Translations under genes and position numbers: made by a program
Assembly (NCBI GenBank): GCA_029948255.1
Contig: JALIZF010001871.1
Coordinates: 682,001 to 746,000 of the forward strand
Direction of reading: 5' to 3'
Length of the DNA: 64,000 nucleotides
Source: Telmatactis stephensoni
Taxonomy: Eukaryota > Cnidaria > Anthozoa > Actiniaria > Isophelliidae
In this document: piece by piece, positions 32,381 through 42,600 of the stretch
How the letters are laid out: every line of letters starts with the position of its first letter
Position numbering within the stretch: the first letter of the stretch is position 1
Notes under the pieces: model-generated
What the model was told of the DNA's origin: nothing
What the model saw: the letters and a program-made list of their open reading frames with translations, nothing else
Databases searched by the model: none

Positions 32381-32707
32381 TTAAAACAAAAACAACTTCA
32401 GAGCCGATACCAGGGGTGACATGATATCGGACACAAAACCACCACCCTGTTGCGCTAGAGTTTGTTTCTTGGTTTTGAAAGGAACGGATGGGTCGGCCAA
32501 TTTCCGTATGTCGTCCACATGCTTTCTCAGTCTTTCTTTTTGCACTTGTGACACTGGTATAGTGCCTTTGGATAAATTCGAGCAAACTTCACAAATGGCA
32601 TGAACCTGTTCTGGACTAGCGGTGGCCAGTAAAAGCGTTCTCTGATAAGGAGGACAATTGGTTAAATGATAGAAATACCCAAAATGGTCACGGATCAAAC
32701 GACTCAT
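32381..32707 (-). CDS. 108-aa basic protein with hydrophobic glycine-rich end
   Basis: Contains TASPEQVHAICEVCSNL, a basic central region (QKERLRKHVDDIRKLAD, KTKKQTL) and a C-terminal GGG-FVSDIMSPL hydrophobic segment. The layout (basic, then Gly plus hydrophobic end) resembles small core or membrane-active proteins of adeno-like mobile/viral elements, but this is inference. First of the same-strand trio; start at 32707 follows directly after the satellite block. Confidence 0.5.
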   Translation of the reverse strand: MSRLIRDHFGYFYHLTNCPPYQRTLLLATASPEQVHAICEVCSNLSKGTIPVSQVQKERLRKHVDDIRKLADPSVPFKTKKQTLAQQGGGFVSDIMSPLVSALKLFLF

Positions 32708-32796
32708 GTTGTCTGTACGGAAGACACCTTAAAATGAGATGTATAAGTTAAGTCAATACTTTTTATTCTCATTTTAAAATAATTGCATATGACTTA

Positions 32797-33345
32797 GATA
32801 GGATAGGATATAGAATAGGATAGGATAGGATATAGAATAGGATAGGATAGGATATAGAATAGGATAAGATAGGATAGGATAGGATAGGATATAGAATAGG
32901 ATAGGATAGGATAGGTAGGATAGGATATAGAATAGGATAGGATAGGATATAGAATAGGATACGATATAGAATAGGATATAGAATAGGATAGGATGGGATA
33001 TAGAATGGGATAGGATATCCCAATTGATATTCGCGCTATATGAAAATATCCCAATTGATATTCGCGCTATATAAGTTAATAAATATTATTATTATTATTA
33101 TTAATAGGATAGGATAGGATATAGAGTAGGATAGGATATAGAATAGGATAGGATAGGATATAGAATAGGATAGGATAGGATAGGATAGGATAGGATATTG
33201 AATAGGATAGGATAGGATATAGAATAGGATAGGATATAGAATAGGATAGGATAGGATATAGAATAGGATAGGATAGGATATAGAATAGGATAGGATATAG
33301 AATAGGATAGGATAGGATATAGGATAGGATAGGATTGGACAGTGA
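32797..33345. repeat. ATAGGATAGGATATAGA satellite
   Basis: Repeats of ATAGGAT, ATATAGAATAGGAT and longer combinations, interrupted at 33019-33104 by two copies of CCAATTGATATTCGCGCTAT and an ATT run. The tyrosine/proline/isoleucine ORFs on the minus strand are artefacts. Confidence 0.9.
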
Positions 33346-33360
33346 AATAGCAACGTAACA

Positions 33361-33640
33361 CTAGACTACTAGAATCTTGCTAGAATCTAACTAGACTACT
33401 AGAATCTACACTAGACTACTAGAATCTAGCTAGATGTAGGGTCGATGTGGGGTCGATGTAGGGTCGATGTAGGTTCGATGTGGGGTCGATGTGGGGTCGA
33501 TGTGGGGTCGATGTAGGGTCGATGTAGGGTCGATGTGGAGTCGATGTAGGGTCGATGTAGGGTCGATGTGGGGTCGATGTAGGGTCGATGTGGGGTCGAT
33601 GTAGGGTCGATGTAGGGTCGATGTGGGGTCGATGCGGGAT
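33361..33640. repeat. CTAGACTACTAGAAT and GTCGATGTGGG satellites, set 1
   Basis: First a CTAGA-type repeat (33361-33432), then about nineteen copies of the 11-mer GTCGATGT(G/A)GG (33433-33640). Both repeat types occur again in the same order at 34612-34940. Confidence 0.9.
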
Positions 33641-33819
33641 CGAAAATCGTGCTGGTGGTTTTATTGTTTTAAATATAACAAACACAAAGTCAATAAACTT
33701 TCTAATTACTATGCATAATCTGTATTCATCGCATCATTGCGCTTTCGTCGCCTCGTTTTCATGTTTATGGCGAAAAATCAGTACGATTTCGTATTCGTCA
33801 AACCCCCTTTTTCCTCCTT

Positions 33820-34408
33820 TTGAATAAATGACTCTGGAACTTCCAATTCTAGTTTCTTATTCTTGTACAAACTTTAAACACGAGTTTAAAACAATAGATT
33901 TGCAGGTGGCCGTTTCCAAAATAGTAACCGTCACGCACCGTCACGCATGTTTAGAAAATCTAAAACTATGATTCTTTGTGGCCACTTTAGCTACTTCTTT
34001 AATTGGATACCATTTAAGAATTAGAAGAATATATTAATATGATACAATTTACGAATTAGGAGGATTCAAAAGAGAGGAAAAATGCTTGACCCGGTTGGTG
34101 ATTATTGCACCACCAATGACATCATCGACCCCGTAATCTCTGTACCGGAAACTCGCTGCGCTCGTACCCCATGATACTCCAATATGACGTAATATACCTC
34201 AGAAAGGGAGAGGGGTAGCCCTAGCGGGCTCGAGGGGGAGGGATCGTACCTCATCATACCTCAGAAAGGGGTAGCCCTACCGGGCTAGTAGGGGGAGGGG
34301 TCGTACCCCATACCCCAGGAGTGGAGGTACCGCCCTGCCGGGCTGGGGGAGGGGGGGGGGATGCTGTACCGGCTGCACCGGTCCCAGAACTCTCCTTTTC
34401 CTACTACT
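33820..34408. repeat. Polinton-like inner right TIR
   Basis: 589 bp inverted match of the left TIR, ending CCTTTTCCTACTACT. Shares specific changes with the left TIR (for example GAACTTCCAATTCTAGTTTC) that the outer right TIR lacks. It is followed by unrelated sequence with no CAAGTC copy. Confidence 0.75.
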
Positions 34409-34611
34409 AGGCCAAAACCAGGTTAGAAAGGCCAAAACCAGGCCAAACGGGTAGGAAAGGTCAGCCAAGCCAAAATCATAGAGTATGTATCTCTGTCTGT
34501 ACAAACATGCCCAAGGCATGTTTAGCCAGTCCTTTGTTATTGATAATGACGTCACAATATGCTCAAAATGAAATAATGATGAAAAAACACTATAATTTAT
34601 CTATTATGACA
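34409..34611. other. Spacer between inner TIR and second satellite set
   Basis: About 200 bp beginning with GGCCAAAACCAGG repeats. No gene seen. GGCC-containing text returns near 35250-35285, after the second satellites. Confidence 0.4.
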
Positions 34612-35175
34612 ATCTACACTAGACTGCTAGAATCTAGCTAGAATCAGCTAGAATCTACACTAGCTAGACTACTAATACTAGAATCTACACTAGGCTACTA
34701 GAATCTAGCTAGATAGGTCGATGTAGGGTTGATGTAGGGACGATGTATGGTCGATGTAGGGTCGATGTGGGGTCGATGTGGGGTCGATGTGGGGTCGATG
34801 TGGGGTCGATGTGGGGTCGATGTGGGGTCGATGTGGGGTCGATGTAGGGTCGATGTGGGGTCGATGTAGGGTCGATGTGGGGTCGATGTGGGGTCGATGT
34901 GGGGTTGGTGTGGGGTCGATGTGGGGTCGATGTAGGGTCGAAGACAATCTAAAATCTAATGTAGAATCTAATGTAGAATCTAAAATCTAATGTAGAATCT
35001 AATGTAGAATCTAAAATCTAATGTAGAATCTAATGTAGAATCTAAAATCTAATGTAGAATCTAATGTAGAATCTAAAATCTAATGTAGAATCTAATCTAA
35101 TTAGAATCTAATAGATCTAATCTAATCTAATCTAATGTAGAATCTAAACTAGTATAGATCTAATCTAATCTAGAG
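34612..35175. repeat. CTAGA, GTCGATGTGGG and TCTAATGTAGAA satellites, set 2
   Basis: Three consecutive satellite types: CTAGACTGCTAGAATCTAGC-like (34612-34705), the 11-mer GTCGATGT(G/A)GG (34708-34940) and AATCTAATGTAGAATCTA (34946-35175). All are TCTA/GATC-like variants, suggesting slippage from one seed. Confidence 0.9.
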
Positions 35176-35344
35176 TGATTTTCATTTGACCGTGAAAGAA
35201 AAATGACTATTTAGTTTGTAGTAGTTGATAAGAAACAAAAGAAAAATGGCCTTTTTAGCCTGTTTTCCGGCCTTACTGGCCTTCTTTTTAATAGAGTTTT
35301 AGGATAAAACAGCATATTTTGGGTTTGTTTTTCGAACTGTAAAC

Positions 35345-35701
35345 ATGGTTAAACGTGTTTGTCGCGATTGTCCTGTGTCTGATTGCGGAGCAAAATATCT
35401 CGTAAGACTGGCAAACCATCTCGCGGATGTACACTTAATGGATACCGACCAAAGAAGAAAGTATTTACAGGAAGCTAAACTACAACCGAAAGTCAAATCC
35501 GTTGTATACCAAAATACAATAGATGAAAACAATACCAACATAAACCTACCGAAACAACAAGAAAGAGTCTACGAATTATCACAGCCAAGACAGCACAATC
35601 TAAGGAAAGCAGTCAAGACCAAACTAAAACAGAACAAGAGGAAAGTTGTAAATGACTATAAAGTCCAAGACGATCTTAAACCCTGGTTGACAATGGAATA
35701 G
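35345..35701 (+). CDS. 118-aa zinc-finger protein in the Polinton-like element
   Basis: The N-terminus VCRDCPVSDCGAKYLVRLAN followed by HLADVH forms one C2H2-type finger (C-x4-C-x12-H-x4-H if the later Cys pair is used). The C-terminal half is basic (KTKLKQNKRKVVNDYK). Only gene on the plus strand of the element and the only one in its outer part. A DNA-binding role is plausible, not shown. Confidence 0.55.
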   Translation: MVKRVCRDCPVSDCGAKYLVRLANHLADVHLMDTDQRRKYLQEAKLQPKVKSVVYQNTIDENNTNINLPKQQERVYELSQPRQHNLRKAVKTKLKQNKRKVVNDYKVQDDLKPWLTME

Positions 35702-36039
35702 TACAGTCCATCTAAAAATAAATTTAAGTCAGTTGTAATTCGATTAGATAACGTGTGTAGCTTTTATTGTTGTTTGCAAGATGGAACATATTTTTCCAAT
35801 ATACAATCTGTATGGATACTCGTTTAGATGTATTATGGAATAAAGAGCAAAAAGAGAAACAAAATCGTGCTGGTGGTTTTATTGTTTAACAAGATTAAAT
35901 ACAAAGTCAATAAACTTTCTAATTACTATGCATAATCTGTATTCATCACATCACTGCGTTTCGGCCTCGGTCTCATGTTTTGCCCAAAAAATGTATACAT
36001 TTGCGCATTCGTCAAACCCCCTTTTTCCTCCTTTTGATT

Positions 36040-36622
36040 GTAATATGCCTTTAGAATCGATGAAATTAATGACTCTGGAAACAATTCTTGCACAAACTGT
36101 AAACACGAGTTTCAAAAACAATAGATTTACAGGTGACCGTTTCTAAAACAATAGCCGTCACGCACATAGGTTTAGAAAATCTAAAACTTTGATTCTTTGT
36201 GGTCACTTTTGCTACTTCTTTTATTGGATACCCTTTAAGAATTCGAAGAAAAAATTAATAGGATCCCATTTACGAATTAGGAGGATTCAAAAGGGAAGAA
36301 AGTTGCTTGACCCGGTTGGTGATTATTGCACCACCAATGACGTCATCGTACCTCGTAATCGCTGTACCGGAAACTCGCTGCGCTCGTACCCCATGATACT
36401 CCAATATGACGTAATATACCTCAGAAAGGGAGAGGGGTAGCCCTAGCGGGCTCGAGGGGGAGGGATCGTACCTCATCATACCTCAGAAAGGGGTAGCCCT
36501 ACCGGGCTAGTAGGGGGGGAGGGGTCGTACCCCATACCCCAGGAGGGGAGGTACCGCCCTGCCGGGCTGGGGGGGTGCTGTACCGGCTGCACCGGTCCCA
36601 GGATTGGTACTTTCCTACTACT
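36040..36622. repeat. Polinton-like outer right TIR
   Basis: Same TIR family as 33820-34408 but visibly diverged and lacking some segments; ends CTTTCCTACTACT next to CAAGTC. Similarity to the inner copy continues leftward to about 35862 (ATCGTGCTGGTGGTTTTATT), so the right-side copies share more than the TIR. Confidence 0.7.
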
Positions 36623-39600
36623 CAAGTCCCTGTCAACAATATCAGCACGGTTCAGGGGACAATATAAGTGAGGTTCTTGAGCCACGAGGGAACTGTATAC
36701 ATGCTGTTCTTCGCCCGGTCCTTCAAGTACATGGTACACTGGAGCATCACTGGAAATTGTTCCTTCAACAACGTCATATTCGTTTGCTTCATTTTCAGGT
36801 CCTTCAAGGACGTTGTACACGGGTTCTGATTTCATGTAGTCTGGGTCTTCTAAAGTGTTGTAAACAGGAGCTTCATGATCAGAAACCGGCGAAGAGTGCT
36901 CAAAGGCACAATTGTTGGTGTTCAGAGATACCATTTTACCAGGTGCTAAGACGGTAACAATATTAATTACTATGTGACTTATGCAATAAAAACTAAGTCT
37001 ACGTTCACGTTCACACATGTTTATGGAAATGCGAGGTTTCTAAGCCATTTTTAACTCGTGGATTGCAAATCCATGAGTTATTGTGAGGGGTCGAATATGC
37101 AAATGAGTCAGCTTAGTACTTCGTGTATGACAACATGAAATGGCACTATTCAATCTACATCTATTGTCTAACTAGAATATTGCATACATAGGGTAGTAAC
37201 CTATTGTGTCACTCACTCACTCACTCACTCACTCACTCACTTTCCTGTAAACTTCCGGTCTGTGAAACTTTACTTCCGGCCTATTCCCGATAATAGGATA
37301 CGGTGATAACTTCTGTTATAATATAATAATATTGCAGGCTCGTAACATGATATATGGGATCAAGCTCCAAATTATGGCCAGGATCAGGGATCAGAGACTA
37401 GGGCTCAGGGATCAAATGGGTGGGATCAAGGATCAGGGACGTTGGATCAGGATCAGGGATCAGCTCAGTTTTTTGCACCAAGGATCAGGGATCAAAAATT
37501 TCTAAAAATATGAGCTCAGGAATCAAAATTTTCGCCGAAAACCCAGGATCATTCAAGACGAAAATATACCATGTTTAATACGAGCCTGGTATAGCAGCCT
37601 CGAGAAGCTTTGAACGTAATGTAACTGTTTTAGATTTGTGTACAAAGCAACACTGAATTTTTAGGAACACGATCTAAGCTCGATGTCGATCCTCGACATT
37701 ATACCTCGTGGTGTACATGTACACGCGGGTCTACACTCCGCGAAGATAGGCAAAAATGCCTATAGATCTGAATAGATAATTTCTTATTCCTTGTCACATT
37801 TTGTACTGAACTACTCTCAGCTCCCTCTGCAGCTTGGAATTCGTCATCTCCAAGTTGGGCTGTTCGATTCTCGGATGTGAAAACAATCGGGACTTTAATT
37901 TGCAGTCGCTGTCTTCAAACAACATCGTCGCAAGTCCAAAATCAAAAATCGTCGCCAGTCCAATATCAACGAGCCATCCAAGCATTTAGTGTTTGTGCTC
38001 TATCAGCACGAGAGTAAATGTTGAAATAAAAAGCAAACAAAATCATAGTTTGAGTACGAACTGTGCCACCTGCCGAAAAAGTAAACTGGCCGTGCCGAAC
38101 CGCTACGGCCCCGCTGGCCGAAACAGCATCAAAAATGCGTATTAAGTTTAAGTTTGGTGGCTATCATGAGTACTTTTATGGAGTAATTTATTTTATTAAT
38201 AGCGATATTTGGTTCATAGAGAAACTTCTTTCATAATTTGTACATATTTAACAGATGTAAGGAAGTTACAAACGTAAATTAGCAATATGTACAAAAAATA
38301 TCATCTTGAAAACAGTGAATTGCTCATTAGAGCGGTTTTCGTATGAGTGGGAAACTGACCGTACCGTACCGTGACCGTGTCAGTACCGTAATGACTATAA
38401 AAACATTCGAAATTCATGCCGTAACCGTACCGTGCATTGACCGTAACTGGTACGGTCAGTTTCCCACTCATACGAAAACCGCTCTAGCTCAAGCGGTTCG
38501 TTGCTGGCTCGAGTTCCGAAGGTCGTGGGTTCGACTCCCGGGTGGTACATATAATTTTTTTCTTTTTCTTTTCTTTTTTATCTTTTTTCTTTGCTTCGTT
38601 ATCTTTTTCTTTTGTTCTTTCGTACTCAAGTCTATTATTTTTTTGCTAAAAAATTACATTAGCTCATATTATTAATGATTATCCAACTGACTCCCTAAAA
38701 ATTCCTTTAAATGCTTTACAGGTGGGCCCAAACTTAATGTTTAAATTTGTGAGAGCAATGATCTATCATTTAAAGAAATATGTATTGCTTTAATTGATCT
38801 ATAATTTTGCCTTCAAAAAAACCTCATTATTTAACTAAAATTAAACTAATTTAACTAAAGGGGACAATCCACGAGTTACTTCGCCATTGGCGGATTGATC
38901 AAGATGGTGGACAATGTGATGTGTTTCAATAAAGAGGGTAAGTACTTCATGGCTGAATGCCATATAGCCGTCTTCCTATAGTCGTCTTCTTAATATTTAC
39001 CCTAAATAAACCTAATCCTAAGAACGACTATGTGGACATTCAGCCATGAAGTATAAACCATAAAGAGAGCTCGCTTGGTTTCATCGATACAATATCTGCA
39101 AGATTTGATCAAATTTTCGACCGTTTAAGACTTTAAATTGCAGAAAAATCAACTAACAAAAATGGATCTACGCGACTTCCAAATAAGGTAATGCCTGCCT
39201 AAATATGGACATTTTCTGTACCTTGATTTAAGTTAACAGCAGCGTATGCGTAGTCATACTGGTCCTCACTGTATGAACGCTGACCAGTATTCGTTATGAT
39301 GTTGTCTAGGGGTTGCGCATAAACATTATCTTCTGTGAAATGTAAAAAAAAATCGGCTTTACAAACATTTTATGGAAGAACGTAATGTGTTATTTTGCTG
39401 ATAGCCTGCGTAGCTGGCGGTTTAGGGGATTGGGGAGAGGGGAGGGGGACTGGCAAGAGAGGAGGGGAGGAGGTTTCTCTTCTCCTCCTCCCTTCCCCTT
39501 CCTTCCCCTCCTCTCTCCCCAGTCCCCCTCCCCTCTCCCCAATCCCCTAAACCGCCAGCTACGCAGGCTATTTTGCTGACATGTCCCAGGATGCCTGTTT

Positions 39601-42600
39601 CTTATCAATTTCATAGAAAAAGAAATAACATTACCTCACAAAAAAAGATTTTTTTAAATTATAAATATCAAATTCATTTGAAGAAAGAAAGATATGAGGG
39701 ACATTCCACCGGGCCGCTAAAAAGAGCAGCAATTGAGAAATAAAGCATCTTTCCATATTCAGGGAACCCTGGGCTATTAAAGAAGATGTCAAAACGGAAG
39801 ACTTTTTATTGCATTTGTTGCTTTTGAAAAAGAATTGAAATGTTGAAGGGTTTCGTATTACCGTTACTTGCTTGTCCATGAACTGTTCTCTCTGTAACCG
39901 ATTTTCTGTAATAACAAGGCATAAGCGTCACATTTTCAGTAATTATCAGAACATCTTACGACTTTTTTTTCTTATTTAGGCCGCTAACGATGGTATCAGA
40001 ACAACTGGCAATAACTGTATGCCAGCAAGAAAATGCGCGCACGACAACTAAGGTATGAAATACCATTTTTCACAGGCAAGACGTTCCTAGCCCTCTGTTG
40101 TTAGTAGCTTATAAGAGAAATAGAAACAACTTGGTGCTGTTTGCAGATTTTCTATACTAAAAAAGTTGTGTGGAGAATTAGAGCTCGCGGAGCTTCAGGA
40201 GTGCTTTAAGTCCGTACACAGCACCGCGGTCAAGGTTTCTATTTCCTTTATAAAATACTATAATATTTATTTAATACTATAATTAAATATTGGGCCGTGC
40301 TGTTAGTTTACTCAGAATTCAGAGTTTACACGTCCTTTAGCCAATCACAGTGAGCGTTATAACGTAGTTATTTAAAGATTTTAATTTGACTTAAATTGCA
40401 ACACCTTATATACTTTCCCACATAGAAGTAAACTAATATGCCTGTTTACCTTTTTCTTTGTCCTTTTATGATAAGCAATATCATGATGATGATTGCCAGT
40501 AGCACTACTACACCAACAACTGCGCCTGTGATGATACTTGTCTTGTCAGCGGTGCTAGCGCTTTTATTGTCATTCTTTTGAAATGGCTTTGTCGTCTTCA
40601 AAAAGAATTAAAGATTAAACACTACGAATTTTTCATGTCAGAAAACAAAACAAAACAAACAACAATGAAAGCTATAATAGACTAGGTTCTAGACATAGAC
40701 ATATTATCCAATCAGAAAGCTTGGTAAGCCATCCAGAGGATCCAGGGGATATTTTGGAAAAGTAACCTGAAGAAAAGGGCCCAAAGTCGTCTCAGGAGGG
40801 GGTTGCGCACCTCTGTACCCCAATCCTAACTATGCTTGTGGTTCAACTTACAGGTGTTGATTCCCTGCTTTGGGTAAAGATTTCTTTAGATGTAGACTTC
40901 CGAAGATGCAGAGTAGAGAAGGTAGATGGTGTAGGTTGAATAGAGTGTGTTGATGGAAGTTGAGAGGAGTAGTATGAGGAGGTAACCGCCAAAGTTGACA
41001 GCATCGTCGATGGAGTTTGAAGTGATGATGATGATGATGATGATGAGGAGGAGGAGGAGGAGGAGGAAATGGAAGATGGTACTAAAAATGGTGATGAGAA
41101 GCTCATTGTAGAAGATATCGACGACATGGTTGGATTGATTTTGACAGCACCTTTAAAATGAGATAAAATCATTGAGCATTAGCAAATACACAGCAAAGAA
41201 ATGTGAAACTGTTGTGATATTAGATTTAATGATAACACCAGTTATCATCAATGAAACACAGTTTGAATACAACAATTATACATACATCTAAGTTGACCGC
41301 GCACTTTTAGTAAGAGGCAGTATTGATGATAATAGGTTGACGTAGAACTAGTGCATTCGATGTTCAGCTTTATTACATATCCATATAATGTTGGGTTGTA
41401 GCGGCCAAAACTCTGATTCCCATGATCCTATATAGAAAAGCAGAACATTTCAAACAGTTCTTTTTTTGTTGGTCATAGCAAGTGAAACTATTCACTAAAT
41501 GGGAAATGTCAAAGGCTATAGTCATAGGAAAAGAAAGATTAAATAGGTTTGAGACTCGATAATTGTATATGTATTTTCGAAAACGAGGTTTACTCCCTTT
41601 TTATACGGTGTTACAAATTTCCATTCATTTCGTGTTGCATCTTTATACACTGTCTGATGCAGCCCAAACGTTTACTTGCTAGTTCTCTTTTGTGCCCAAA
41701 AGTGATATTCCCCCATGATCTCTGAATGACGTCATCCACATGAAGATATTTATATATGGTCATCTTTTAATAGTAAAGCACTCTTTTGGACTTTCACTCG
41801 GCAGGCAAGCTGAGCAATTTTTGTGTAAATACCAAAAATTCTACCAACCACAATCCCTCGATATATTTTTGAATCGATAAGACACCCGGTGAAATTTATA
41901 TCTAAGTATGTTAAATATCGTATGAAAATGAAATTAGGATCGAAGTAGAAACTAGAGCAATCAGCATGTAAAATACACAAACAATGAAATCAAAACCTGA
42001 AGCTAAACTGATATAAACGGCAACACTATCAGATTTGCTACAAAGTATACTTACTTTCAAATAATAGTCATTGTTCCCTGTTTGCCAGTTATAATTTACT
42101 CCTAAAGAAAAACCAATATGGGCATAATCCATTTGTTTCCAAGTACCATAACAATCAAGATATGAGAACTGATCGTGAAGTGTGCAGCCTGAACCCGGAT
42201 CAACATATCCAACCCTGAAAAAGTGGGCTAGAGGTACAACAATTAGAGGACTTTGACGCGTGTTTAGAGACGTGCATTCTGTAAAAAGAAAAAAAGAAAA
42301 AACTTAGTTTGGCGGGGCCCATCTAGTATATTTATTTGCATCAATCAATCACTTTTTCACATCAATTACTATCGATATCACTCATTACTGATTTATTTCG
42401 AGTTTAATTAAGATTACTAATCAACCATTATGTTTCAACAAAACACTGAGAAAGAAAAATCCAAATCTGTTTACCTCAAGGTTGATATATAGCTATATAT
42501 TACTAAATTTATCAAACGGGTAACTGTTCTTGAAAAGGGAGAGCTGAGGAATAACATAACGCATTTGAACACCGGTAAATAATCAAATAATGTTTTCCCA

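Larger units (their letters stand above)
30264..36622. mobile_element. Polinton/Maverick-like composite element in a receptor exon
   Basis: 6359 bp. Its ends are AGTAGTAGG and CCTACTACT, flanked by perfect 6 bp duplications CAAGTC at 30258-30263 and 36623-36628. Very long TIRs, AG...CT termini and 6 bp duplications are the hallmarks of Polintons. Polymerase B, integrase, ATPase and capsid genes are absent; only four small proteins remain. Three TIR copies exist: left (30264-30867), inner right (about 33820-34408) and outer right (about 36040-36622). The left and inner right copies are closest, giving an inner 4145 bp unit (30264-34408). Satellite-like tandem repeats fill the space between genes and TIRs. 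Family call is from termini and target size, not from core genes. Confidence 0.6.

Noticed and set aside
32769..33361. Several 80-105-codon Tyr/Pro/Ile-rich ORFs
   Set aside because: Frames of the GGATA satellite.
33419..33685. HRPHIDPTST repeat ORF, and the matching one at 34705-34947
   Set aside because: Translation of the 11-mer GTCGATGTGGG satellite; no start context or splice support.
36604..36957. 117-codon plus-strand ORF over the receptor 1 tail (and 45941-46132)
   Set aside because: Antisense shadow of the tyrosine-rich exon; present in both paralogues only because the sense frame is conserved.
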